This document shows positions 7,922-17,770 of a stretch of 64,000 nt of DNA, piece by piece. The first letter of the stretch is position 1; every line of letters starts with the position of its first letter. The notes under the pieces were generated by a model. The model saw only the letters and a program-made list of their open reading frames with translations. It had not been told where the DNA came from and ran no database searches. The stretch is from Nostoc sp. CHAB 5836. GTDB lineage: Bacteria > Cyanobacteriota > Cyanobacteriia > Cyanobacteriales > Nostocaceae. The stretch spans positions 1 through 64,000 of the forward strand of contig NZ_JAIVFV010000014.1 in assembly GCF_020829445.1 (NCBI RefSeq). The letters run 5' to 3'. The translations under genes were made by a program, and so were the position numbers.

Positions 7922-10567
7922 GCTCACTACAAAATTCACCAACTTTCCAGGCACTACAATTACCTTTTTAATCTCTTTGCCTTCGATGTAACGCTGGGCA
8001 ATTTCTGATTCACGGGCATATTTCTCCAACGCTGCTTTATCTGCTTGTGCTGGTACTTGAATCGAGCCGCGAGTTTTGCCCATAATTTGAATCACTAAAG
8101 TGATTTCATCCGCGACCAAAGCAACAGGGTCAAATGATGGCCAAGTTTGAATGTGAACTGAATCACTTTCACCCAACAAATGCCACAATTCATCAGCAAT
8201 ATGCGGTGCAAAGGGCGCTAGTAAAACCACCAAAGTCTGAATACCTTCTGCGTAAATTGCTGAATTTTTGTCGTCAGCATCAGTTAGGGCGTTACTCAGC
8301 TTCATCAATTCTGAAATAGCTGTGTTGAATTGATATTCGTCTTCCACATCTTCTGTCACAGCTTGAATAGCCGTATGAATCGCCCGCCGCAATTCCTTTT
8401 CTGCTTTAGTTAAATCAGAGAGTTGGCCTTTCTTACGGGATACCCCAGCAGCAACATAATCCGTCACCAAACGCCAAACCCGATTTAAAAACCGGGATTG
8501 TCCTTCTACATCGGCTTCATCCCATTCCAGGTCTTTTTCTGGCGGCGCTTTAAACAAGATGAACATCCGCGCTGTGTCTATACCGTATTTGGAAATTACA
8601 TCTTCTGGCGCTACACCATTGCCTTTCGATTTAGACATGGTGGCGTAGATACGTTGCAATGGTTCACCTGTCTCAGGGTCGCGGGGGTCGGCTGAATTTA
8701 CCAAATCAGAAGGAATCCATTTATCTTTACCGCCCTTGTTGGGATTTAAATAAGTTAAACCCTGTACCATCCCTTGAGTTAACAAGCGTTGGAAGGGTTC
8801 ATCAAAATGCAACAAGCCTCTGTCCCGCAACACCTTAGTAAAGAACCGCGAATACAACAAATGTAAAATCGCGTGTTCAATCCCACCTACATACTGATCA
8901 ACTGGCATCCAGTCATTGATTTTACTAGAATCGAAAACCTGTTGTTCATTCTTAGCGTCAGGGAAGCGCAAGAAATACCACGAAGAATCAATAAAAGTAT
9001 CCATCGTGTCAGTTTCCCGCTTCGCCGGAGTGCCACAAGTTGGACAAGGCACATTCACCCAGCTTTCCAACTGAGTCAAAGGTGAACCGCCACGTCCACT
9101 AAATTCCACCTCTTCTGGCAACTGTACTGGCAAATCCTTATCAGGCACTGGTACTATCCCACAATTAGGACAGTGAATTACAGGTATCGGTGCGCCCCAG
9201 TAACGCTGTCGCGAAATCAACCAATCTCGTAAGCGATATTGCACCCGCACTTTACCAAAACCTTGTTGTTGGGCGTATTCAATTATTGCCTGTTTAGCAT
9301 CTGTGGAAGTCATGCCAGTAAAAGCCCCAGAATTAATTAAAATTCCTGGTTCAGTGTATGCCTGGTTGTATTCAATTTGGATGAGTTGTGTGACTTCATC
9401 TATCTCTGATGTTGGAGTTAAGTCAAAACCTGCAACATCTTCTGGGGAAACGATGACAAAATCAATGGGCAAATCATAATTTTTGGCAAACTTAAAATCC
9501 CGGACATCGTGTGCCGGTACACCCATCACTGCCCCAGTACCATACTCATACAGTACATAGTCAGCAATCCAAATGGGCAGTTGTTCCCCTGTAAATGGGT
9601 TAATTGCCACCCCACCAGTGGAGATACCCCGCTTAGGTTTGTCTTCAGCAGTACGTTCCAACTCACTTTGATTAGAAACCTCTTGAATAAAAGTTTCTAC
9701 CACTGCTTGTTGTTCTTTTGTGGTAACGCGCTTTGTTAAGGGATGTTCTGGTGCTAATACTAGGTAGCTGACACCATAAACGGTATCTGGACGTGTGGTG
9801 TAGACGCCAATTTTTTCATCTATCCCAATGATGGAAAATTCCAAGTAAGCGCCTGTAGATTTGCCAATCCAGTTTGCCTGCATCAACTTGACCCGTTCCG
9901 GCCAACCTGTCAACTTATCCAAGTCATTCAGCAATTCTTCGGCATAGTCGGTAATCTTAAAAAACCACTGCCGTAATAATTTACGCTCAACTATTGCCCC
10001 ACTGCGCCAAGAACGTCCTTCATTATCAACTTGCTCATTTGCCAGTACAGTTTGGTCAATGGGATCCCAGTTTACGGCTGCTTCTTTTTGGTAAGCTAAC
10101 CCCCCTTGCAAAAACTGCAAGAAAATCCATTGCGTCCACTTGTAATAATCTGGTGAACAGGTAGCAAGTTCACATTCCCAATCAATAGATAAACCAAGAC
10201 GCTGCAATTGCTGCCGCATCTGAGTCATATTTTGATAAGTCCACTTTGCTGGCGGTACACCACGGTCAATAGCGGCGTTTTCTGCTGGTAAACCAAAGGC
10301 ATCCCAACCCATTGGGTGTATTACCCGATACCCTTGCATTCGCTTGAGGCGAGCAATCACGTCGGTGATCGTATAATTACGGACGTGACCCATGTGTAGG
10401 CTGCCCGATGGATAAGGGAACATGGATAAAGCGTAAAATTTTGGCTTGTTGCTAGCTGTAGGTGTCTTATCTAAGCCAAGTTCTACCCATGTTTTTTGCC
10501 ATTTTTCCTCAATCGCTGCTGGGTTATATCGGGAATCAATAGAATGACCTATTTCCAATGGTTTCAT
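7919..10567 (-). CDS. leuS: Leucyl-tRNA synthetase
   Basis: A class Ia aminoacyl-tRNA synthetase that charges tRNA-Leu. The 882-residue protein has the HIGH signature as HMGH near residue 56 ([14 protein letters not shown]), a zinc-type CPNCG...CPTCG insertion region, an editing (CP1) domain with the threonine-rich [13 protein letters not shown] stretch, and MSKSKGNG near residue 642. Length fits bacterial LeuRS. The final VNFVVS ends at a stop formed by a dispersed repeat, so the last residue or two may differ from the ancestral end. It is monocistronic as far as visible. Confidence 0.98.
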   Translation of the reverse strand: MKPLEIGHSIDSRYNPAAIEEKWQKTWVELGLDKTPTASNKPKFYALSMFPYPSGSLHMGHVRNYTITDVIARLKRMQGYRVIHPMGWDAFGLPAENAAIDRGVPPAKWTYQNMTQMRQQLQRLGLSIDWECELATCSPDYYKWTQWIFLQFLQGGLAYQKEAAVNWDPIDQTVLANEQVDNEGRSWRSGAIVERKLLRQWFFKITDYAEELLNDLDKLTGWPERVKLMQANWIGKSTGAYLEFSIIGIDEKIGVYTTRPDTVYGVSYLVLAPEHPLTKRVTTKEQQAVVETFIQEVSNQSELERTAEDKPKRGISTGGVAINPFTGEQLPIWIADYVLYEYGTGAVMGVPAHDVRDFKFAKNYDLPIDFVIVSPEDVAGFDLTPTSEIDEVTQLIQIEYNQAYTEPGILINSGAFTGMTSTDAKQAIIEYAQQQGFGKVRVQYRLRDWLISRQRYWGAPIPVIHCPNCGIVPVPDKDLPVQLPEEVEFSGRGGSPLTQLESWVNVPCPTCGTPAKRETDTMDTFIDSSWYFLRFPDAKNEQQVFDSSKINDWMPVDQYVGGIEHAILHLLYSRFFTKVLRDRGLLHFDEPFQRLLTQGMVQGLTYLNPNKGGKDKWIPSDLVNSADPRDPETGEPLQRIYATMSKSKGNGVAPEDVISKYGIDTARMFILFKAPPEKDLEWDEADVEGQSRFLNRVWRLVTDYVAAGVSRKKGQLSDLTKAEKELRRAIHTAIQAVTEDVEDEYQFNTAISELMKLSNALTDADDKNSAIYAEGIQTLVVLLAPFAPHIADELWHLLGESDSVHIQTWPSFDPVALVADEITLVIQIMGKTRGSIQVPAQADKAALEKYARESEIAQRYIEGKEIKKVIVVPGKLVNFVVS

Positions 10568-10988
10568 GCCTGTTACACTTTATTTCGACTAATTTTCTAG
10601 TATTTGACCTTTACTAGTACATCTAAACTACTATTCTCAGGGAATTATTTGTCTAGTAATTTTATAATTTAATTTACAAAATCAATTTACTGTTTCTTTC
10701 TACCCCCTATTCCTATCTATCTTATATCCCTAAAACTCTTAGACTAATAGTCCAAGAGTTCTGGGTATATTAGGACATAAAAAAGTCCCCAAGCTTAGGA
10801 TGTAGTGGACTAGGGACTGTTTTCAAAGTCTTAGGTTCCCCCAACCCCCCTTAGAAAGGCTACGGTGTATACACAAGTCGGCAGACCTCTCCCCAAACCC
10901 CTCTTTGACGCACAGAGTGGCTTTGAAGATTGACTCCCTTTCCCTACGAGGGAAGGGGCTGTTCTTGTTAGGTCTGAGAGCGCTTTGA
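10568..10988. other. Intergenic region upstream of leuS
   Basis: AT-rich near leuS, then dispersed repeats (CCCTTCCCTACGAGGGAAGG-type hairpins). No gene seen. Confidence 0.5.
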
Positions 10989-11000
10989 GCAAAATAAGTC

Positions 11001-11174
11001 AATACAGTTCAGTTAAGGCTAAAACTCTTTGCCAAAGTCAATTTTTTTAACGTAGACGCTTCGGCTTGCCGCAGGCTACCGCAAACGCGAGTGCGTCTCC
11101 CCCTGGGAGAAGGACGCCAAGGACGCAAAGAAAGAGAAGAAAGAGAACAAAGAAATGCTTAACTGAACTGTATT
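11001..11174. repeat. MITE with 17-bp inverted ends and 12-bp direct flanks
   Basis: AATACAGTTCAGTTAAG at 11001-11017 is exactly inverted at 11158-11174. The immediate flanks are the identical 12-mer GCAAAATAAGTC (10989-11000 and 11175-11186). A related element lies at 43353-43506 and a single end near 58733. Confidence 0.8.
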
Positions 11175-11285
11175 GCAAAATAAGTCACTTGTCTATGCAC
11201 CATAGCGTTTCTAAGGGGGGAACTGGAATTAAGGGCACAGCATTGCTGATTGGTGTCAACTTAGTCAGGAAGCTCATTCCATAGT

Positions 11286-11400
11286 CATTTTACCCCACCC
11301 CTCAATCCCCTCCCCGTTCACGGGGAGGGGAGATTTTGTCACTAGACAAAAGCGGGGTGGGGTTGCGAGGGCATAATTAGTAATTGAGTAGACTTGGTAT
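11286..11400 (+). repeat. Dispersed 115-bp repeat (uninterrupted copy)
   Basis: Begins CATTTTACCCCACCCC and ends GTAGACTTGGTAT. The other copy, 42381-42792, carries a 295-bp insertion. The interior holds CCTCCCCGTTCACGGGGAGG and related hairpins. Confidence 0.8.
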
Positions 11401-11499
11401 GAGGCCATTGCAAGGGTTTCACGTTAAGTTGACACCGATGAGCATTGCTGTGCCCCTACCCTGTGGTCTATTTACCTGAAAATAGCGATAAAATAGGCG

Positions 11500-11955
11500 A
11501 TGGTTAAATCAAGTATAAAATTTTCTGATTTGGTGTGGGTTTTTGTCTACGGCACACTCAAACCAGGTGAAGCTAATTATAAAAAATACTGTGCTGGCAA
11601 AGTAGTTGGTGTTAAAAAAGCCTTTGTACAAGGTAAATTGTTCGCTCTACCAATGGGCTACCCAGCAATGACCCTAGGGGATAGCCACGTTTACGGATAT
11701 TTACTCAGTTTTGCCAACTCAAGGATTTTAAATGAGCTAGATGTGCTGGAAAATTACCAGCCCAGTAGACAATTAGCAGAAAACCTCTACAATCGACAAA
11801 TTGTCGAGGTTTATGAGCTACAGTCGCTCTCTCTGGGTTGGGCTTGGGTTTATTTAATGACTTTAGAGCAAGTTGATCAATTAGCAGGGTTCCTCCAACC
11901 TGACGGCTGGTGGAGTGGCTGTGGTTTAAGGGCAAAATACAGTTATGATCTGTGA
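11500..11955 (+). CDS. Gamma-glutamylcyclotransferase-like (GGCT/AIG2) protein
   Basis: A 151-residue cytosolic protein. VYGTLKPG near residues 16-23 is the loop that defines the GGCT/AIG2 fold; YGYLL (65-69) and LDVLENYQP (80-88) follow, with Glu84 in the position of the general acid. Family members act on gamma-glutamyl amines or peptides (for example in glutathione turnover), but substrates vary widely and cannot be read from the sequence. It stands convergent with the anti-sigma factor gene, 16 bp away, so a shared transcription end region is likely. Confidence 0.85.
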   Translation: MVKSSIKFSDLVWVFVYGTLKPGEANYKKYCAGKVVGVKKAFVQGKLFALPMGYPAMTLGDSHVYGYLLSFANSRILNELDVLENYQPSRQLAENLYNRQIVEVYELQSLSLGWAWVYLMTLEQVDQLAGFLQPDGWWSGCGLRAKYSYDL

Positions 11956-11971
11956 ACTGTTGACTTTGCGA

Positions 11972-12586
11972 TTAGTTTATGTCCTGTTTAGAGTCGTGCC
12001 GTCGCGGCTGTACCGGATAGACTGAATTTTTTGGAGAGGCTACTGCTGCTTTCGGAATTTCAATTACCGGATTATTTAGTCCAACCATCAGGGGGGAAGG
12101 GGGAACCGTAGACACTGAGGACGTTTGTATCGGTTCTATTTGTGGTCGTTGTGCTAGTTGTGATACCCTCGAAGCACCTGGTACTAACCCAGATATTGCC
12201 CCGATCGCACAAGCAGCAACGGCTGCACCTCCCACCATCCAGTTTAAACGGGAACGGCGGCGCAAACGTGTCAATACTTGCCCAACTGTTGCTTCTGGCG
12301 ACTGTTGGGCTGCTGGCACTGGGAGAGTCCGCAAGCCCTGGCGCAGCTTTAACAGTCGGGCATACAAGCATTGAACTGAGGCATCGTTTGCCAGCCATTC
12401 TTCTACTTGCCTGCGTTCGGTGGCTGTGACTTCACCATCGAGATAAGCACTCAATAACTCGAAGCGATCGCGCTTCACCATATCCATAAGACCCGTTGAT
12501 TCATTGGTATGCTTGGCCATTCCATCTGGCAAATCTGGAGGAAGTTGCAAAGGTGAACGGTCGTAAAACTGAGAATCAGTAGTCAT
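11972..12586 (-). CDS. Anti-sigma factor for the upstream ECF sigma factor
   Basis: A 204-residue protein with a cytosolic anti-sigma domain at about 36-110 (RFELLSAYLDGEVTATERRQVEEWL, similar to the RseA/ZAS-type N-terminus but lacking the zinc-binding HxxxC), a single membrane segment at about 136-155 (WMVGGAAVAACAIGAISGLV) and a short proline-rich C-terminal part. It follows the sigma factor gene by 157 bp on the same strand, the usual sigma/anti-sigma order. In Anabaena the corresponding partner of SigG has been called SapG; I infer but cannot prove orthology. It probably holds the sigma factor at the membrane until envelope stress. Confidence 0.85.
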   Translation of the reverse strand: MTTDSQFYDRSPLQLPPDLPDGMAKHTNESTGLMDMVKRDRFELLSAYLDGEVTATERRQVEEWLANDASVQCLYARLLKLRQGLRTLPVPAAQQSPEATVGQVLTRLRRRSRLNWMVGGAAVAACAIGAISGLVPGASRVSQLAQRPQIEPIQTSSVSTVPPSPLMVGLNNPVIEIPKAAVASPKNSVYPVQPRRHDSKQDIN

Positions 12587-12743
12587 CTTAACATTATTAC
12601 CAATTCATATACGGGTAAACTGGGCGGGAATTTTGGGAAAGTTAGCCAATTTTCTTTCTAAGGGCAGAAGCGATCTACGTCTTTGGTGTAATTATTAATC
12701 AATGCTTAAATTCTGCCATTGGGCAGAGGGAAGATATTGTAAA

Positions 12744-13400
12744 TTAGGAGTCGAGATAATTCTGCAAGTGTGCTTGCAGCCTCGTTCTCGCTCTAGCTAT
12801 TCTTGACTTGACTGTTCCTAGTGAAACTCCAGTGATTTCGGCAATTTCTTCATATGCCATGCCTTCGATTTCTCTGAGGACAATGGTAGTACGAAAGACT
12901 TCTGGTAAATCCGCGATCGCTTCCCGCAATTGCTCGTAAAATTCTCTAGTTGTCAGTTCCTCCTCAGGCCCGGGGGTATCACCAGCGATTTCCCAATCCA
13001 TCTCGCCATCCTCTAAGGAACGGGGAGCATCCAGTGACAAAGGACTCATAACCCGCTTGCGTTTGCGTAACTCGTCATAAAACAAGTTGGTAGCAATGCG
13101 ACTTAACCAGCCCCGGAATTTAGCAGGTTCTTGTAATCGGTTAATATTCCGATAGACTCGAATCCAAACTTCTTGAGCTAAATCGGCTCTGTCAGCCCAA
13201 TCTGGAGCCAGGTGGTATAGAACTCTATCAACTTGACCTTGATAGCGGCGTAATAGTTCTGCAAACGCAACACGATCTGGTCGCAGTCCTCCTTGACAGC
13301 GCAAAATCAAATCGTGGTTAGGGAGTTTGTCAACTTGCATTGATGCTTCTGGATATTTTGCATCAACCGTTGACCAGGATACAGTGATCGACTGACTCAT
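12744..13400 (-). CDS. sigG: ECF (group 3) RNA polymerase sigma factor, SigG type
   Basis: A 218-residue sigma-70-family protein with region 2 at about 46-115 (FAELLRRYQGQVDRVLYHL, DLAQEVWIRVYRNI, KFRGWLSRIATNLFYDELRKRK) and region 4 at about 156-212 (LPEVFRTTIVLREIEGMAYEEIAEITGVSLGTVKSRIARAR). Regions 1.1 and 3 are absent, as expected for ECF factors. It is followed by a membrane anti-sigma factor gene. The SigG name rests on resemblance to cyanobacterial SigG, which is linked to envelope stress. Autoregulation is plausible but no promoter was assigned. Confidence 0.92.
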   Translation of the reverse strand: MSQSITVSWSTVDAKYPEASMQVDKLPNHDLILRCQGGLRPDRVAFAELLRRYQGQVDRVLYHLAPDWADRADLAQEVWIRVYRNINRLQEPAKFRGWLSRIATNLFYDELRKRKRVMSPLSLDAPRSLEDGEMDWEIAGDTPGPEEELTTREFYEQLREAIADLPEVFRTTIVLREIEGMAYEEIAEITGVSLGTVKSRIARARTRLQAHLQNYLDS

Positions 13401-14320
13401 AGATCGTACTGGCTCTAAATCATCCCTATCTATTAGACCTGCTAATGGGACAGAAGTTCCATGCTAAGGTGACGGATTTATGACTGGAACACGGAGACAT
13501 CCAATTTTGGATACTTTTATAGCAATAAGAAGAGCCACTTTTTCCTTATACTTCTGGCATAGTTGCCCTCGCACCGATCAACTAACAAAGGCGCTGCTAT
13601 TTTATGCATATCTTGGTACTTTTAGCAACTGTGTATATACGCTTGATAAAAATAATTAAATCTGGTTATAAGGATGAAGATAAAAATTTTGTAATTCTAA
13701 CTTCTTGATACCTTTAAAACAGGACTTACGCAAAATAATGAAAAAACGAACCGCATAGACGCAAAGCGGCTTCCGCAGGGTAGGACGCAAAAGACACAAA
13801 GGAATAAGAGTTTCAGAGAGTTATTGCGTAAGTCCTATAAAATTCAGGTAATAATTTCTGGAAGTTGGGTTGCTTTGGTTGCTAGGATGGTGATTTATTT
13901 TTTTGATTTTGTTACCAGAATAGTTGCTGATTGTTTTGAATGTTGGTCGTAGGTAGCGCCAGAGTTATGTTGCTGTGGTAGGCGAAGTTGAAAAAAGAAA
14001 TTTAGGGAAAATGTAATTGTGACTGCTAGCAATAGTTTTTCAAACATGGTTTTTCTCCCACCAACACCATTAATGATTGATTGCTACATTTCAAGAGTTC
14101 TACCAGAAAGTCTAAGTATTGGCTTACAACCCGCAGAACTTTTGAGGAAGGAGGTTGCTCACTTGGAGTTTTGCTGCTGGGACAATTCGCATAGTCTTAG
14201 TTTGCCCAGAGGTGTTGGCAGATTTATAACGGAAATGATAAGTATTGATAAATTTTTGATAATCAGATGATGAACTCATCCAATTGGTCGGCTGGATATG
14301 TCAGGGATAAACAATAGGCG
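13401..14320. other. Intergenic region with one MITE
   Basis: About 900 bp. Contains the MITE at 13720-13837. An 83-codon ORF (14019-14270) is not supported by recognisable features. Confidence 0.5.
13720..13837. repeat. TAGGACTTACGCAA-family MITE, copy 4
   Basis: 118 bp with (T/C)AGGACTTACGCAA ends and the 5-bp direct repeat TAAAA on both sides (13715-13719 and 13838-13842). The interior carries the dispersed AACCGCATAGACGCAAAG-type repeat. Confidence 0.85.
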
Positions 14321-15361
14321 ATGGCAATGGTAAGAAACGAATCTGTAGGGCGTATGGTAATGTTGCTTTGTTTTGGCACAGCATTTTTATCTTTAGCTGT
14401 CCATTGGCGGATTACTACGGCGGAACGGCAATCTGAGAAGTCTGCATCTACTTCGATGCGGCGAGATTCTACCCTAACCAATCCCAAGGGAAGCCGTCCA
14501 GAGGGAGTCTACAAGAATCTTTCCCAAGTGAGTTTAGGGGAAATTGCCCTGGGTACATCTGTGCCAGCTGATGAAGTTACCCAAGGCTCAACTGCCCAGA
14601 GGGGGTTGTCCTCTGCTATTGAGCCTCAAACTAAATCGAAAAAAAATCAGAAGAATGTCGCGAAAGCAACTAGGCACAGGGCTTCTACACTCAGGTCTTA
14701 TGGTCTGAAGTCTCAAAGTAAGTCGAAAAAAAATCAGAAGAATGTCGCGAAAGCAACTAGGCAAAGGGCTTCTAAACCCAAGGATTTTACTATTAAGCCT
14801 CAAACTCAGCCCCAGATCCTTAAGAAGAATGTCGCTAAAGCAACTGACCTAGCAACTAAGACGCGGCTGGTGGCGCAAGTAGAAAGACAAAATCCAGTTG
14901 CGGATAATTGGCCAAAAACTTTATGGTCTCAGGCTTCAGCCCAGCAAGTACCACCTAATCGCCTGACAGATGCTAAGACGCAAGTGGTGGTTGATTTAAG
15001 CGATCGCCGCACCTATGTATATGCAGCAGATGAAGTGATCGCTAGCTACCCTATTGCTATCGGTAAGAAAGGTTGGGAAACGCCTACAGGTTCTTTCCAG
15101 GTGATACATATGCGACACTATCCAATCTGGCGTCACCCAATTACGGGCAAAGTATTTGAGGCTGGTACTGATAGTCCCTTGGGAGACAGATGGATTGGTT
15201 TTTGGTCAGATGGACGAAATGAAATTGGCTTTCATGGCACACCAGAGGTTGACCTGGTAGGAACGGCTGTATCCCACGGTTGCTTAAGAATGCGTAATTC
15301 TGATGTCCGATTGTTGTATGACCAAGTGACTTTAGGGACAACAGTGCTAGTACGTGATTAA
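14321..15361 (+). CDS. L,D-transpeptidase (YkuD family) with repetitive basic linker
   Basis: A 346-residue exported wall enzyme. Residues 10-28 form a signal-anchor (MVMLLCFGTAFLSLAVHW). A linker at about 100-190 contains three tandem copies of a basic unit (SKKNQKNVAKATR-, then a diverged third copy), visible at DNA level at 14632-14696 and 14722-14770. The YkuD domain occupies about 220-346, with HGTPEVDLVGTAVSHGCLRM holding the catalytic Cys321 and its histidine. Such enzymes form 3-3 cross-links or anchor proteins to peptidoglycan. The basic linker may bind wall polymers, which is inference. Confidence 0.92.
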   Translation: MAMVRNESVGRMVMLLCFGTAFLSLAVHWRITTAERQSEKSASTSMRRDSTLTNPKGSRPEGVYKNLSQVSLGEIALGTSVPADEVTQGSTAQRGLSSAIEPQTKSKKNQKNVAKATRHRASTLRSYGLKSQSKSKKNQKNVAKATRQRASKPKDFTIKPQTQPQILKKNVAKATDLATKTRLVAQVERQNPVADNWPKTLWSQASAQQVPPNRLTDAKTQVVVDLSDRRTYVYAADEVIASYPIAIGKKGWETPTGSFQVIHMRHYPIWRHPITGKVFEAGTDSPLGDRWIGFWSDGRNEIGFHGTPEVDLVGTAVSHGCLRMRNSDVRLLYDQVTLGTTVLVRD

Positions 15362-15365
15362 TTAA

Positions 15366-15518
15366 TTAAGAGTCATTAGTCATTAGTCCTTTGTCCTTTG
15401 TCTAAAATAAATGACTAATACTTCGACTTACTTCGACTACGCTCAGTACAAGTCGCTCAGTACAAGTGACTAATGACCAATGACCAATGACTAATGACTA
15501 ATGACTAATGACTCTTAA
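15366..15518. repeat. Heptamer-bearing inverted repeat between convergent genes
   Basis: A perfect 23-bp inverted repeat (15366-15388 with 15496-15518) made of ATTAGTC/GACTAAT heptamers encloses a GTACAAGTCGCTCAGTACAAG duplicate. It fills the gap between the L,D-transpeptidase stop (15361) and the ComFB gene stop (15521) and could act as a bidirectional terminator. Confidence 0.7.
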
Positions 15519-15520
15519 AA

Positions 15521-16072
15521 TTATAATTTTTGCTCAAAGTTAGGTGCGTATGCCTGGAGTAAAGCACTAACTTGGCGTACAACCTCATTGCCAGTGTTTT
15601 TACCCAAGGCTTGCCGTTCTGGGAAGAAATTGGGTCGATCTAGGTAGCGGTTAATCGCCTCACTTACTTGCTGAGAAATTAAGTCTTGTAGTTGTGCCTG
15701 AGCCGTTTGGCGCTGAAAGTTAGCACCTTCTTCTGTAGTAGCATACAAAGGTGGTAGCCGATTGAGAGCGTAAGCAGCAATATCGCCCACATCTAAAGAA
15801 CTTTCGCTGGTGGCTTCAATTTCTGCGACTCGGGCGATCGCTTCCGTTAGTACCAATTCTTCCATGACGTTAATAAATTGTTTGCGAGGTACCGCCACTA
15901 CCTCACCAGTTAATAGCGCACCCATCAGCCGATCCAGCGCCATATACTCTTCAATTGAGAGTTCCGAGGCGTTGTCACAGATTCTACCGACTTCTGCTTC
16001 CATTGCTGGTGTCAAATAACCATCCTGGAGAGCTTGTTCTACAATTTTTTCGATACTCATAAGGCTTATCAT
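15521..16072 (-). CDS. ComFB-domain protein (likely c-di-GMP-binding)
   Basis: A 183-residue soluble protein. Its middle part has the late-competence ComFB domain signature: INVMEELVLTEAI (about 86-98) and DIAAYALNRLPPLYATTEEG (about 117-136). Cyanobacterial ComFB-domain proteins, including CdgR of Anabaena, have been shown to bind c-di-GMP and to affect cell size or natural competence. Which of these this protein is cannot be decided here. Two in-frame ATGs (16072 and 16060) are possible starts; MSIEKIVEQ at 16060 looks the more typical. No operon partner. Confidence 0.85.
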   Translation of the reverse strand: MISLMSIEKIVEQALQDGYLTPAMEAEVGRICDNASELSIEEYMALDRLMGALLTGEVVAVPRKQFINVMEELVLTEAIARVAEIEATSESSLDVGDIAAYALNRLPPLYATTEEGANFQRQTAQAQLQDLISQQVSEAINRYLDRPNFFPERQALGKNTGNEVVRQVSALLQAYAPNFEQKL

Positions 16073-16183
16073 TATTGATGTTATCCAAGCAAGGTAGGGA
16101 CGGTATCAATCCAATTTATTTTGCCTAATTATTAGCAAAAAAACCCAAATTATTATACACAGACGCGATCAACTCCGCCTCTA

Positions 16184-17119
16184 CTATTTAACGGCCTTAG
16201 TTCGCCAAGGTGTTGGATCAACAGATTGTCCATTGACGTAGAGACCCCAGTGCAAGTGTGGCCCCGTAGAAGCACCTGTTGAACCTACTGCACCAATTAG
16301 TTGCCCAGCTTTCACAAAATCACCTTCTTTAACGTTAATACGACTCAGGTGCATGAAAATACTGGTTACTCCTTGACCGTGGTCAATGCCAACTATGTTA
16401 CCGTGTACGCGAAACCCTTGGGATACCCTACCTACCAAAGCAACTCGCCCAGAGGCTGGGGCAATTACTGGTGAACCAGCAGCACCAGCGTAGTCAAGAC
16501 CACGGTGATAGTAGTCTTTTGCAAATGTACCATTATAGTAGCGACGTACACCATAGGTTGTAGTCATCCGCCCCGCATTCGGTTTCAGAAATACTCCATT
16601 CCAATACTTTTCTGGTGTTTGTAGCGCCTTCAAAGCTGCCACACGCTTAAGTTCATACTCTGTAGCACCCACTCCGGCTTTACCAGGTGGCAAAGTAATG
16701 CGTTGTACGGGGAACTTGCGATTAAGCACATTCACTGCCAAGTTTTGTACTTGACCATCCCCTGCAACCCGAAGTGTTCTATTTCCAGCTTTTTCTAGGG
16801 GAGTTGTGGGAACAAAAGCCCGAAACTGATTGGGTGCAATTTGAAAAGCTGGGTATGTGTTCTTACCACTAGCTACTGTTGGATTTGTACCATTCTCTGG
16901 ATTATCTAGATTAATCTCTACCGAGAGTGTATCCCCTAATTTAGGATTAGTTGGAGTCACTTTTACTTGTAAAGCATCTACAGGCAATGCTAAGGTGAGT
17001 GGGAGAACGGCAAATATTCCCTTTAACACATTTATTGCACGGCGATTGGCTGTGAAAGTTTTGACATCAAAACCGGGCAAATTTTTGTTTGAACTACTAG
17101 TGCTATTCTCAATAATCAT
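16184..17119 (-). CDS. M23 family metallopeptidase (LytM-like)
   Basis: A 311-residue exported protein. A signal-anchor lies around 31-50 (INVLKGIFAVLPLTLALPVDALQ). Residues 50-150 are a beta-rich domain (VKVTPTNPKLGDTLSVEINL) as in many cyanobacterial M23 proteins. The peptidase domain at about 195-305 contains YYHRGLDYAG (zinc His and Asp) and HLHWGLYVNG (catalytic and zinc His), so the site looks complete. It cleaves peptidoglycan cross-bridges or activates amidases in the periplasm. Flanks are repeats; no operon. Confidence 0.93.
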   Translation of the reverse strand: MIIENSTSSSNKNLPGFDVKTFTANRRAINVLKGIFAVLPLTLALPVDALQVKVTPTNPKLGDTLSVEINLDNPENGTNPTVASGKNTYPAFQIAPNQFRAFVPTTPLEKAGNRTLRVAGDGQVQNLAVNVLNRKFPVQRITLPPGKAGVGATEYELKRVAALKALQTPEKYWNGVFLKPNAGRMTTTYGVRRYYNGTFAKDYYHRGLDYAGAAGSPVIAPASGRVALVGRVSQGFRVHGNIVGIDHGQGVTSIFMHLSRINVKEGDFVKAGQLIGAVGSTGASTGPHLHWGLYVNGQSVDPTPWRTKAVK

Positions 17120-17238
17120 AGAACTACAAAAAATCTCTTGCTTGTGTTGGAAAATAGACTAGCTTATTACCACTAGTGTTTCCTGTTTGAAGCAGATGTT
17201 GATAAATGTTAGGAAACCCTCCAGGTACTTATAGATTC

Positions 17239-17404
17239 AGGGCTATTTCATTCTAGACATAAACCACCCCGAACTGAAGTTCTGGGCTAATAGCTAAAGT
17301 CCGTTAAAATTGACTATAACTTTTTCTCAGTCGTCTTGAGACGACTTTCGCTATTAGACTCAGAATTCATTCTGAGGCGGGCTAGATGAGAATGAAATAG
17401 CCCT
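17239..17404 (+). repeat. 166-bp MITE, copy A
   Basis: Ends (C)AGGGCTATTTCATTCT and its inverse; interior of four stacked perfect or near-perfect hairpins (GAACTGAAGTTC, AAAGTCCGTTAAAA, CAGTCGTCTTGAGACGACT, CAGAATTCATTCTG). Flanked, one base outside, by the exact 10-bp direct repeat CTTATAGATT. Copy B, the same length and inverted, is at 20763-20928. Confidence 0.88.
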
Positions 17405-17676
17405 GCTTATAGATTGCAAGGGTAATAATTTCTATCTGTAATTTTAGTAAATTGGTTTTAACTTTAATAACCAAGGTGTATGATATTGGCAATGAGCAGA
17501 AAATTTAACTATACCGCTTCTCACTTAAGTGCAATACAAACCTAACCCCCAACCCCTTCCCTACAAGGGAAGGGGAGTAAGATTAAACTTGTCAGAGGTG
17601 TGATTTGTTAGGCAAGAAGATTCGGTTTTGTTACATTTATTACATAAAGATACTTGGATAAAATCTTAGAATCAAT

Positions 17677-17770
17677 TAGACATCTGGTGAAATTAAATAT
17701 GCGTTACCCAGAACCCTTGTTTTGACGTAGCAGTGCTACGTCAAAACAATTCTTTTTCACCAGATGTCTA
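17677..17770. repeat. 94-bp hairpin MITE with TA ends
   Basis: TAGACATCTGGTGAAA at 17677-17692 is inverted at 17753-17770. Inside is a perfect 33-base palindrome (17717-17749). Both ends begin with TA, compatible with a TA target duplication as for Tc1/IS630-type transposition. Confidence 0.75.

Noticed and set aside
11066-11284. 72-codon ORF
   Set aside because: Its first part is the interior of a MITE (11001-11174) and the remainder repeats; not a gene.
14019-14270. 83-codon GTG-started ORF upstream of the L,D-transpeptidase
   Set aside because: No ribosome binding site of note, no motif and an odd composition. Left out, though it cannot be excluded.
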